A stretch of 23,382 bases of DNA from NCBI GenBank assembly GCA_014860005.1, contig JACZKP010000167.1:1-23382 (forward strand), read 5' to 3'. Shown here piece by piece: positions 15,485 through 22,483 of this stretch. Below the pieces are notes generated by a model. That model ran no database searches, was not told the origin of the DNA, and saw only the letters and a list, made by a program, of their open reading frames with translations. Both the position numbers and the translations under genes were made by a program. This DNA is from Verrucomicrobiota bacterium. GTDB lineage: Bacteria; Verrucomicrobiota; Verrucomicrobiae; Limisphaerales; UBA11358. Positions within the stretch are counted from its first letter, which is position 1. The number at the start of each line of letters is the position of its first letter.

Positions 15485-16020
15485 CGGCAACGCGGTTGTG
15501 GCCAACGTCGCACGCGATGACGGAACAAGTGGGCGCAACCGCGTTGCGCTTGGGATGTTTGTTGGACGACGACCCAGGGTGGCTCATTTCCCGCAACCCG
15601 GGGCTTTGGGACAGAATCGCGTTGGGATTCCCGAACGGCCCGAGCGCGAGCAATCCCAAAGGGATTGTGCCCATCAGCCCAAGGATGGCGCGAAGTGCCT
15701 ACCTTGGGTTGAAGTCGGAAACAGAAACAACGCCAACGGCGTTGTGGCATGGGCGACCAAGCGCGAGGCTTGGCGACGACGGGTGGAAGTGCTGCGCGAC
15801 GCTGGCCGGCAACTGTGCATGTTCAACCCCGAAAAATCTGGTGCGGGCCCCGCGTGACGCAGGACAAGTTTATGTTGCTTATGCAACATAGACTTGGTCG
15901 AAAGCGCGAACCCTTTTGGCAATCCCAACGGGATTGTGGCCTCCAGCCCAAGGTTGCGAGGAACGAGCTACCTTGGGTCACGATTCGGAAATGAATTCAA
16001 CCGCATCGCGGTTGTGGCAA
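15485..16020. repeat. REP cluster (BIME-like) between the broken esterase gene and RAYT copy 2
   Basis: Palindromes seen include CAATCCC-AAA-GGGATTG (15651-15667), CCCAAGG...CCTTGGG (15678-15708), CAATCCC-AAC-GGGATTG (15920-15936), CCCAAGGT...ACCTTGGG (15947-15977) and CAACCG-CATCG-CGGTTG (15998-16014), plus degenerate ones such as GAATCGC-GTTG-GGATTC (15614-15630). A 91-bp dispersed element is embedded at 15781-15871. Nothing here supports a gene, though spurious frames are open through it. Confidence 0.85.
15781..15871. repeat. 91-bp dispersed repeat, copy 1
   Basis: A direct copy occurs at 16882-16972 with about 9 mismatches and no gaps (about 90% identity by hand count). It runs from GGGTGGAAGTG to CGTGACGCAGGACAAGTTT, and weaker similarity extends about 14 bp on both sides. 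Both copies lie among REP palindromes on either side of RAYT copy 2. No protein family is recognised in any frame. Confidence 0.8.
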
Positions 16021-16040
16021 ATCTTTTCACAACGATCAAA

Positions 16041-16496
16041 TCAATCCCAAACGTATTTCTCGTCCCATTCGATCTCGTGCTTGCGCAACAACGCGCGCAA
16101 CTCGTCCTGAAATCCAATCTCGCGATGAAGCTCCTCCTGACCGGCGATGTAATCCTTCACTTCCGGCAGCTTTGATTGGCTCACGGAGAAATCCGCGTAG
16201 CCGCATTGCCACTCGAAGTCGGCGTAATCGCGTCCGCGTTCCTTCAGCCAGAGGTTCGAGACGCGTTTTAATTCCTTCACCCATTCGGCTTGCGTAACGG
16301 TGCGACCAAACCGCGCCAACACATGCACATGATCCTCCACGCCACCGATCTGGATGGGCGGGCAATCGAGCTGTTTGGAGACGCCGCCGAGATACGAGTG
16401 CTGCGCGTCGCGCGTGGGTTTGTCGCGCAGGAACGGCCGGCGGTCTTTGGTGGAGAATACCAGATGAATGTAAACGGCGGAAAGGGATTGTGGCAT
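16041..16496 (-). CDS. REP-associated tyrosine transposase (RAYT), copy 2
   Basis: A 151-aa protein about 90% identical to copy 1 at 196-651 (15 differences by hand count). The catalytic HVH pair in GVEDHVHVL and the tyrosine in DYIAGQ are kept. The frame is open to 16559, but the ATG at 16496 gives the same MPQSL start as copy 1. The upstream REP palindrome (16529-16545) is in the same orientation relative to the gene as at copy 1, so gene and flanks were duplicated or moved as a unit. Changes cluster in the C-terminal half just before the catalytic tyrosine (N to K, EQ to PE, Q to D), which may reflect altered DNA recognition. It lies between a broken esterase gene and a ubiD remnant, consistent with local rearrangement. 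Confidence 0.93.
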   Translation of the reverse strand: MPQSLSAVYIHLVFSTKDRRPFLRDKPTRDAQHSYLGGVSKQLDCPPIQIGGVEDHVHVLARFGRTVTQAEWVKELKRVSNLWLKERGRDYADFEWQCGYADFSVSQSKLPEVKDYIAGQEELHREIGFQDELRALLRKHEIEWDEKYVWD

Positions 16497-16528
16497 GACG
16501 TCAAGTTGCGTCGCGCAGCGTCGTTTGC

Positions 16529-16852
16529 CAATCCCAAAGGGATTGTGTCCATCAGCCAAGGGTTGCGAGGAACGAGCTACCCTGGGTGAACATGGCGAAT
16601 CGGACGCAACCCCAACGAGGTTGTGGCGAGCGGCGAATCAAATAACTTTCGCACGTGAATGATCCGACGGCATGGCGTCATCGTTCAAAAAACATTTCCA
16701 ACCGCAACGCGGTTGCGGCGATTCCGATTTCGTTTGGCGCGCGTGTGAAAACGGCCACAACCCCGTTGGGGTTGTGATGTTCTTCGGAAGTTTTCCCAGG
16801 GTAGCTCGTGCCTCGCAACCCTGGGCTTTGGGGCGGAATCCCGTTGGGATTC
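16529..16852. repeat. REP cluster (BIME-like) upstream of RAYT copy 2
   Basis: Palindromes in order: CAATCCC-AAA-GGGATTG (16529-16545); CCAAGGGT...ACCCTGGG (about 16556-16586); CAACC...GGTTG (about 16607-16622); CAACCG-CAACG-CGGTTG (16699-16715); CACAACCCC-GTT-GGGGTTGTG (16756-16776, 9-bp perfect stem); CCCAGGGT...ACCCTGGG (16795-16825); GAATCCC-GTT-GGGATTC (16836-16852). The last two are the same two classes found beside RAYT copy 1 (667-724). No gene is supported between 16497 and 17042. Confidence 0.85.
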
Positions 16853-16881
16853 TCAGGCAGGGCAACAGGCGTGGCGGCGGC

Positions 16882-16972
16882 GGGTGGAAGTGCCGCGCGA
16901 CGCCGGCCGGCAACTGCGCACGTTCAACCCCGAAAAAACCGGGGCAGGCCGCGCGTGACGCAGGACAAGTTT
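16882..16972. repeat. 91-bp dispersed repeat, copy 2
   Basis: The partner of 15781-15871, in the same orientation. Its right end merges with the short ubiD-like fragment: the TATGCAC at 16981 belongs to both alignments. It may therefore have inserted into, or been copied next to, that gene remnant. Confidence 0.8.
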
Positions 16973-16981
16973 CTGTTGCAT

Positions 16982-17029
16982 ATGCACGTTCACGTCGTCG
17001 TCCACCACGATGATGTATTTGGTGAACAT
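16982..17029 (-). pseudogene. ubiD: Short ubiD-like decarboxylase remnant
   Basis: Read on the minus strand, 17029 down to 16982 encodes MFTKYIIVVDDDVNVH. From memory, this matches the conserved MFTK..IVVDDDV.V segment of UbiD-family prenylated-flavin-dependent decarboxylases. No other part of such a gene is visible on either side: upstream is the stop codon of sulfatase 5, and downstream is the 91-bp repeat. It is probably a scar of a deleted gene. With only 16 residues the call is open to chance, but the motif is distinctive. Confidence 0.5.
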
Positions 17030-17042
17030 CTGGATTGACGGT

Positions 17043-18455
17043 TCATCGCCATTGGCCCGGTTCATCGGTCCATTCCGTCAACACCTGCCTCTGCGTGACC
17101 GGCCACCACGCCTGAAGTTTTACGGCTAGGCGGGCGACCACTTCCGGATGTTTCGCCGCGAGGTTGTTCTCCTCGTGCGGATCGGCCAGCAGATCATAAA
17201 GCTGCGGACGTTTCTCCGTGCGCGGATGACTGCGGGCATGACGCCCCAACTGGCCGTCGTAGGTTAGCAGCAGTTTCCATCTCCCCTCGATGACCCAGCG
17301 GTAAAGCAGGCTGTCCTCGGGCCGGTCTATGTTCGCCACGTCGTGCGCGAACGTTTCACCGAAGACTTCGCGGCGCGGCGTGGGTTGGCCCGATTTCAGA
17401 ATGGGCAGCAGATTGTAGCCGGGAAGATTCTTCGGAACCTCCACGCCGGCCACCGCCAGCGCCGTGGGCACGATGTCCACGCTGGAACACAATTGCTCGA
17501 CGCGCTTGCCCGGCTTGATGACGCCCGGCCAGCGGAACATCGTGGGCTGGCGCACGCCGCCCTCGTTGGCCGACTGCTTGGACCGCGGCGCGAATCCGGG
17601 GCCGTCAGGTTGTTGAATCCAACCGTTGTCGCCCACGTACACGACCAGTGTATTTTGCGTCAGCCCTTTCTCGTCGAGGTAGCCGAGCAACTGACCGCAC
17701 GTTTCATCGAACCATTCGACCATGGCGTAATAGCGCGCCACGAAATCCGACTCGATCCCCTTAGCTTTGTATTTCTTGAAAAGCCGGTCCGGCGGATTGT
17801 GCGGGTCGTGCGGCAGAAACGGCGCATACCACAGGAAAAACGGCTTCTTCTCGGCCAGCGCGTGATCAATGAACTCAAACACCGGCGCCATGCCTTGCCG
17901 GCCAATTTTCAAACCGTCGTCGCCGTGCCGGCCACCGGGCTGAGGAAAACCGCGCGTCATCCCGTGGGTGAAGCCGCCGCGCTGAAAACTGCCCTCCCAC
18001 CACTTGCCCGATTGATGACTCAGGTAACCTCGCTGGCCGAGAAGCTTCGGCAAAGACGGCTGACGGTCGTATTGCGCGATCAACTTCTCCCGCAAGGCAC
18101 GGTAGCCTTCGCTTTCTCCGGCGGCAGCAGGCTGACCAGCGGGCCGCTGCATTTCCGGCAACTGCGCGGAATCGTTGCCGCTGATCTTGTGTTGATGGGC
18201 ATAAAGCCCGGTGGCCAGCGAAGCCAGCGCCGGACGGCACAGCGCCGTGGGCACGTAGCCGCGGTGGAACAACACGCTCTGAGCTGCAAGCCGGTCGAGG
18301 TTCGGCGTCTCAATTTGTGGATGACCCATGAATCCGTAATCGGTCCAGGCGTGGTCATCCGAAATGATGAACACGATGTTAGGTCTCGGAGCGTCAGCAG
18401 CAAAGGTCGCGAGACAGGCAAGCAGGGCGAGGATAATGGCTGAGGGTGTTTTCAT
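17043..18455 (-). CDS. Secreted sulfatase 5 with atypical C-R-P-A-L active site
   Basis: A 470-aa sulfatase-fold protein. The ATG at 18455 starts the signal peptide (MKTPSAIILALLACLATFAA); an ATG at 18476 would overlap sulfatase 6. Asp33-Asp34 in IISDDHAWTDYGFMG are metal ligands. At the nucleophile site C73-R-P-A-L replaces the consensus C-x-P-S-R, so the Arg four residues after the Cys is missing, although LASLATGLYAHQH keeps the rest. HQSGKWWEG, FLPHDPHNPP and YVGDNGWIQQPDGPG supply the remaining pocket. The start lies 1 bp after the stop of sulfatase 6, so the two are co-transcribed and probably translationally coupled. The Leu may reflect a real subfamily (I recall CRPSL variants in planctomycetes) or a changed activity. 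Confidence 0.9.
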   Translation of the reverse strand: MKTPSAIILALLACLATFAADAPRPNIVFIISDDHAWTDYGFMGHPQIETPNLDRLAAQSVLFHRGYVPTALCRPALASLATGLYAHQHKISGNDSAQLPEMQRPAGQPAAAGESEGYRALREKLIAQYDRQPSLPKLLGQRGYLSHQSGKWWEGSFQRGGFTHGMTRGFPQPGGRHGDDGLKIGRQGMAPVFEFIDHALAEKKPFFLWYAPFLPHDPHNPPDRLFKKYKAKGIESDFVARYYAMVEWFDETCGQLLGYLDEKGLTQNTLVVYVGDNGWIQQPDGPGFAPRSKQSANEGGVRQPTMFRWPGVIKPGKRVEQLCSSVDIVPTALAVAGVEVPKNLPGYNLLPILKSGQPTPRREVFGETFAHDVANIDRPEDSLLYRWVIEGRWKLLLTYDGQLGRHARSHPRTEKRPQLYDLLADPHEENNLAAKHPEVVARLAVKLQAWWPVTQRQVLTEWTDEPGQWR

Positions 18456-18456
18456 G

Positions 18457-19803
18457 TCATTCCAAGTGTTGTTCATGCAACTTGCGGAGGCGGGCCACTA
18501 TCTCAGGATGCTGCTCCGCGAGGTTGGCGGTTTCGCCGGGGTCGTACTTCAAATTGGCGAGGAACATCGTGACTCGTGGCGATCCCGGGTCACGCTTGCT
18601 GGTGTCGCGCGTGTTGCCGAGGAGCTTCCAAACGCCCTCGCGCACGGCCCAGTCGGCGTTTGGTCCCTGACCCACCTGCCAGTGCAACGCGCGACCCTGA
18701 TGTGGGCTGGGCGCGTTCGCATTGCGCAGGACGCTCACAAGGCTGCGACCATCGAGGTGGACGGCGGGCGGTTTCACACCCGTTAACTCGGCCAGCGTGG
18801 GCAGCAGGTCGCAGGCATGGGCGACTTGATTACGGACTTCATTCCGCGGCAACTGACCGGGCCACGAAATAATTGCCGGCAACCGGATGCCGCCTTCGAA
18901 CAAACTGAACTTCGCGCCGCGATACGGTCCAGCGCTGCCGCCGCCGAAGTGCGCGCGTTCCTCAGTCGAATGGCCGTTGTCACTTTGGAAAACAATGATC
19001 GAGCGCTCGCGCAAGCCGAGTTCCTTCACCTTGGCAAAAAGCGCGCCGAGTCGCTCGTCCTGCGCCGCAAGAAAGGCGGCGTAGAGATTGCGCGGATACG
19101 GCAGATGCTTGAAATGCTCCAGCCACTTCGTATCGCCTTGATACGGATAGTGCGGTGTGTTGAGCGCGTAGTAGATGAAGAACGGGCGGTCGCGGTTCTG
19201 TTCCATGAACCAGCCGGCCTCCTTCGCCATTAGGTCGGGAAAATACTCGCCGTCGTGGAAGACCTCGTAACCGTTGCGCCAGAGGTCGTGGACATTCGGC
19301 CCGCTCCAGTAAAAGAAATGCGAGTAGTTGTCAATGCACCCGCCCATGTGGCCGAAGCTGTGATCGAAACCCTGGGCGCGCGGCGACGTCTCCGGCGTGT
19401 AACCGATGTGCCACTTGCCAATGTGCGCCGTGGCGTAACCGGCCGCTTTGAACATTTCGGCCATCGTGATTTCGGACGGTGGGAGGCCGCCTGCGCCGCC
19501 TCTTTGCGACGCGCAATTGCCAGGCACGCCGGCGCGCATGGGCCAACGGCCGGTGAGCGTGCCGGCACGCGAGGGCGAGCACACGGGCGCGGCGGAGTAA
19601 AACTGGGTGAACCGCACCCCGCTCCTGGCCAGGGCATCCAGGTGCGGCGTGTGCAGGTCTTTCGCGCCGTAACAGCCGAAGTCCGCCGAACCTTGGTCAT
19701 CCGCGAGGATGAGGATGACGTTGGGCCAGGCTGTCGTTTCCGCCGCCGGAACGGCGCTGGCCAAGGCAAAGACGAACAGGATAACTACCGCGTGTTTCAT
19801 CAT
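18457..19803 (-). CDS. Secreted sulfatase 6 (arylsulfatase A-like)
   Basis: A 448-aa sulfatase with a signal peptide (about residues 1-21, start MMKHAVVILFVFALASAVPA; the second Met at 19800 is an equal choice). Asp35-Asp36 are in LADDQGSADFGCYG. C75 in VCSPSRAGTLTGR is the formylglycine site with a full consensus. GLPPSEITMAEMFKAAGYAT and HIGKWHIG resemble sulfatase 1 closely. YALNTPHYPYQG and FQSDNGHSTEERAHFGGG complete the active site. The latter is the pattern of a sulfatase group common in planctomycetes and verrucomicrobia. It is upstream of and coupled to sulfatase 5. The 553-bp gap above it is filled with repeats, so a promoter may lie there. Confidence 0.93.
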   Translation of the reverse strand: MMKHAVVILFVFALASAVPAAETTAWPNVILILADDQGSADFGCYGAKDLHTPHLDALARSGVRFTQFYSAAPVCSPSRAGTLTGRWPMRAGVPGNCASQRGGAGGLPPSEITMAEMFKAAGYATAHIGKWHIGYTPETSPRAQGFDHSFGHMGGCIDNYSHFFYWSGPNVHDLWRNGYEVFHDGEYFPDLMAKEAGWFMEQNRDRPFFIYYALNTPHYPYQGDTKWLEHFKHLPYPRNLYAAFLAAQDERLGALFAKVKELGLRERSIIVFQSDNGHSTEERAHFGGGSAGPYRGAKFSLFEGGIRLPAIISWPGQLPRNEVRNQVAHACDLLPTLAELTGVKPPAVHLDGRSLVSVLRNANAPSPHQGRALHWQVGQGPNADWAVREGVWKLLGNTRDTSKRDPGSPRVTMFLANLKYDPGETANLAEQHPEIVARLRKLHEQHLE

Positions 19804-20356
19804 GGCAGAGGTTTGTTCATGGCTGGCGCAAAGCGTTTCAGGGTTGGGCCAACAGATAAAGCGGGATGCGGTCGCCGGGTTCGGAATGTTTTTGGTCCCA
19901 AACAGGCGCGGAATTTGAAACTGGCAACCGCGACGAGGGCGCGCCGGTCTGTGACCGGCATCGTAGGTTGAGATTTGCCAAAGCTGGCTGCAAGCTGGCG
20001 CTCCGCTTCGGAGCGCATTCCCACGAGTTCACCGGTTCGCACCGTGTGCTCGAAACGCTGGACAGGAGCGCCGGTCGCCGACCCGGCGCGTTGCGACTAA
20101 TGCCTTTTTTCGCGCCGGATCGGAGATTGGCGCTCCGGCGCATGCCTGGCTTCCATATATCCAGAACCACGCCACGGAACCCTGAGCCGAATGGTGCGTC
20201 GAACCAGCGCGGCTGCGTCTTGGACTGCGGCAGTCCTCGACCACATTCGGGTTGTGTCGGGCCATCGGAAAGCGCCAGAGGACTGGCGCACTCCAAGACT
20301 TTTCGGCAGTGCGGACGGTTCATGGAAGGAAGTTGAATCGCATCGGTTGATTCCGT
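19804..20356. repeat. Repeat-rich intergenic region between sulfatases 6 and 7
   Basis: No supportable gene. Hairpins seen: GCGCCGG-N8-CCGGCGC (20068-20089), GACTGCGGCAGTC (20223-20235) and GCGCCAG-AGGA-CTGGCGC (20272-20289). The last two share the words GGACTG and CAGTCC. I recall this pairing (TTGGACTGCGGCAGTCCTC with GCGCCAGAGGACTGGCGC) as a dispersed repeat of verrucomicrobial genomes. It is a different family from the RAYT-linked REPs. Frames open on both strands here look like chance products of the repeat. Confidence 0.65.
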
Positions 20357-21868
20357 TCACCGCGCCGCTGTGTTTACTCCGGGAATCGGTAGCGGGAAGT
20401 TCGGATTCTCGCTGACCTCGCGCCGCAAAAGTTCCTCCGCTTGGCGGATAAGCTCGCCGTGAGCGACAGCAAGATTCGTGGTTTCGCCGGAATCTTTGGC
20501 CAGATCATAGACCTCCCACGCTCCGGGTGATTTGGTTTTAAGCCCCTGCCGCACCAATTTGAAATCGCCGAGGCGCACCGCCACCTGACCGCCGTATTCC
20601 GGAAACACCCAGATCATCGGCTTGCGCGCGGCCAGGGTTTTCTGTTGGCCGGTAAGCACGGGCCAGAGACTTTCGCCATCGAGTCTTTCGGGTTGCTTCA
20701 ACCCAGCCGCTTCGCAAAGCGTGGGAAACCAGTCGGCGAAGTAACCGGGCGTGTCGTTGACCGCGCCCGCTTTGATGCGTCCCGGCAGACGAGCGATCAT
20801 CGGCACGCGCAAACCGCCTTCATACACGCTGCCCTTGTAACCGCGCAAGTTGGCGGTGCTGTTGAAGAACGGCGGATCCGCCCCGCCAATGTGAAATCGC
20901 GAATTTGCGCGGCCTGGATGCGTGCTGCCGTTGTCACTGGTGAAAATGACCAGCGTGCGTTCGGCTAATCCCGCCTTGTCCAACGCCGCCAGCACCCGGC
21001 CCACATAACCGTCGAGATCGTTGATCATCGCCGCGTAACCGGCGCGCGGACGCGGGTGCGGCAGATAGCCGTTCTCACCGCGATAAACCTCCGCGTCCCA
21101 CTCCGCCGGAAACTTCTCGACCGATTCATGCGGTGGATGAATGGCGACGTGGGGTTCGGTGAACGGCAGGTAAAGGAAGAATGATCTGCCGTTGTTCGCG
21201 GCGATGAATTTTTCCGCCTCGGCGATCATCAGCTTGGGTGCATAGGTTTCGCCGATCCAATCGTCGAGTTTTACTTCGCCTTCCGGCTGCTTCGCGTGCC
21301 CGGGAATAGGCTTGGAGTTGATGGTGATCTTCTCCGCGTTGCGCCAGAGGTGCGCCGGATAAAAACTGTGCGCGACCGCCTGGCAATTGTAACCGAAGAA
21401 CAGGTCGAACCCCTTGCGGTTTGGATCACCGGTACTGCCCACGGGACCGAGTCCCCACTTGCCCATCGCGCCCGTCGCGTAGCCGGCCTTTTGGAAAACC
21501 TGCGCGAGCGTGACGGCTTGCTCGGAGAGCGGATACTGACCTTCCGCAAACTCGGGAAAACGCGCCTTGGCCTGGAGATTGCCCCGCACTTCAGCGTGGC
21601 CAAGATGCTTGCCGGTCATCAGCACGCAACGCGACGGCGCGCAGACCGGAGCGCCGCTGTAATGCTGCATGAAGCGCATCCCCTGCGCGGCGAGCCGGTC
21701 AATGTTGGGTGTGGGAATCTTTTTTTGGCCGTAAGCGCCCACTTCGCCCCAGCCGAGATCGTCGGCTAGCATGAACACGATGTTGAGTGGGTCGGCGGCG
21801 GGGATTGGCACTACAGAGGTGAGCGAGAACACCAGTCCAAGGACGAAGTTCGCAAACAAACGGCGCAT
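20357..21868 (-). CDS. Secreted sulfatase 7 (KWGLG subtype)
   Basis: A 503-aa sulfatase starting at the ATG at 21868 with a signal peptide (MRRLFANFVLGLVFSLTSVV...AADP). Asp36-Asp37 are in LADDLGWGEVGAYG. C76 in VCAPSRCVLMTGK is the formylglycine site. MGKWGLGPVG, PFTEPHVAIHPP and FTSDNGSTHPG follow. The KWGLG variant, the VRGN stretch and GYFADWFPTLCEAAGL show it is a paralog of sulfatase 3. The N-terminus lies only 3 bp from the stop of the broken sulfatase 8, so it was originally the next gene of the same operon. Since sulfatase 8 is now interrupted by an insertion sequence upstream, transcription of this gene may have changed. Confidence 0.93.
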   Translation of the reverse strand: MRRLFANFVLGLVFSLTSVVPIPAADPLNIVFMLADDLGWGEVGAYGQKKIPTPNIDRLAAQGMRFMQHYSGAPVCAPSRCVLMTGKHLGHAEVRGNLQAKARFPEFAEGQYPLSEQAVTLAQVFQKAGYATGAMGKWGLGPVGSTGDPNRKGFDLFFGYNCQAVAHSFYPAHLWRNAEKITINSKPIPGHAKQPEGEVKLDDWIGETYAPKLMIAEAEKFIAANNGRSFFLYLPFTEPHVAIHPPHESVEKFPAEWDAEVYRGENGYLPHPRPRAGYAAMINDLDGYVGRVLAALDKAGLAERTLVIFTSDNGSTHPGRANSRFHIGGADPPFFNSTANLRGYKGSVYEGGLRVPMIARLPGRIKAGAVNDTPGYFADWFPTLCEAAGLKQPERLDGESLWPVLTGQQKTLAARKPMIWVFPEYGGQVAVRLGDFKLVRQGLKTKSPGAWEVYDLAKDSGETTNLAVAHGELIRQAEELLRREVSENPNFPLPIPGVNTAAR

Positions 21869-21871
21869 GAC

Positions 21872-22483
21872 TCAAAAGTCGGGAAACACCGCCGTGAGGT
21901 CAAGCTTGTCGCCGAATTCCTTTTGCAGCGCGAGCAGGCGCCGAAACAACCGCTGAGTTGTCTCCTTGCGCGCGGGATCTTCAGCCAGGTCCTTGAGTTC
22001 GGATGGGTCCTGCGACAGATGATACAGCCGTGCGACCTTGGCCTTGGGATAGAGGATCAGCTTCCAGCCGTCGTGAATGACCGCGCGTTGCAGATCGAGA
22101 TAGGCGCCATAAACGGCCTCGCGGCGGGCGGGAGATTGCTCCCCGCGCAGCAGCGGCAGCAGACTGTGGAACTCAACGTGAGCTGGTCTCTGCGCACCCG
22201 CCAGCTCCAGCGCTGTGGGCATCACGTCCTGAAGGTAAATCGGCGCAGAACTTCTGGCCAGCTTTCACGCCCGGCCCGACCACCATGAACGGTACGCGCA
22301 GACTGTGATCGTAAAGGTTTTGTTTTCCAAACAATCCATGATGTCCCACCGCCAGCCCGTGATCGGCAGTGAAGAAAATCCAGGTGTTCTCCGCTTGGCC
22401 GTTGGATTCGAGCGCGTCAAGCACGCGGCCAATCTGCGCGTCCAGGTGCGTGATGAGCGCGTAGTATTCCCGGCGATGCACCT
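21872..22483 (-). pseudogene. Sulfatase 8 remnant: 5'-truncated by IS630 and frameshifted
   Basis: Only the C-terminal half of a sulfatase remains. HRREYYALITHLDAQIGRVLDAL, FFTADHGLAVGHHGLFGKQN and DHSLRVPFMVVGPGVKAGQKF lie in one frame. The match then continues in a second frame as APIYLQDVMPTALELAG, down to DLTAVFPDF and a stop at 21872-21874. The break is at about 22245-22252, consistent with a small indel. The signature cysteine region and signal peptide are missing, because homology stops near 22483, where IS-like sequence begins. ADHG in place of SDNG and the GKQN.YDHS.RVPF motif place it nearer to iduronate-2-sulfatase/choline-sulfatase-type enzymes than to its neighbours. It cannot encode an active enzyme. 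Confidence 0.88.

Noticed and set aside
19866..20336. Open frames of 156 and 161 codons on both strands
   Set aside because: They run through palindromic repeats and show no protein-like composition; frames open on both strands are expected in such GC-rich palindromes.
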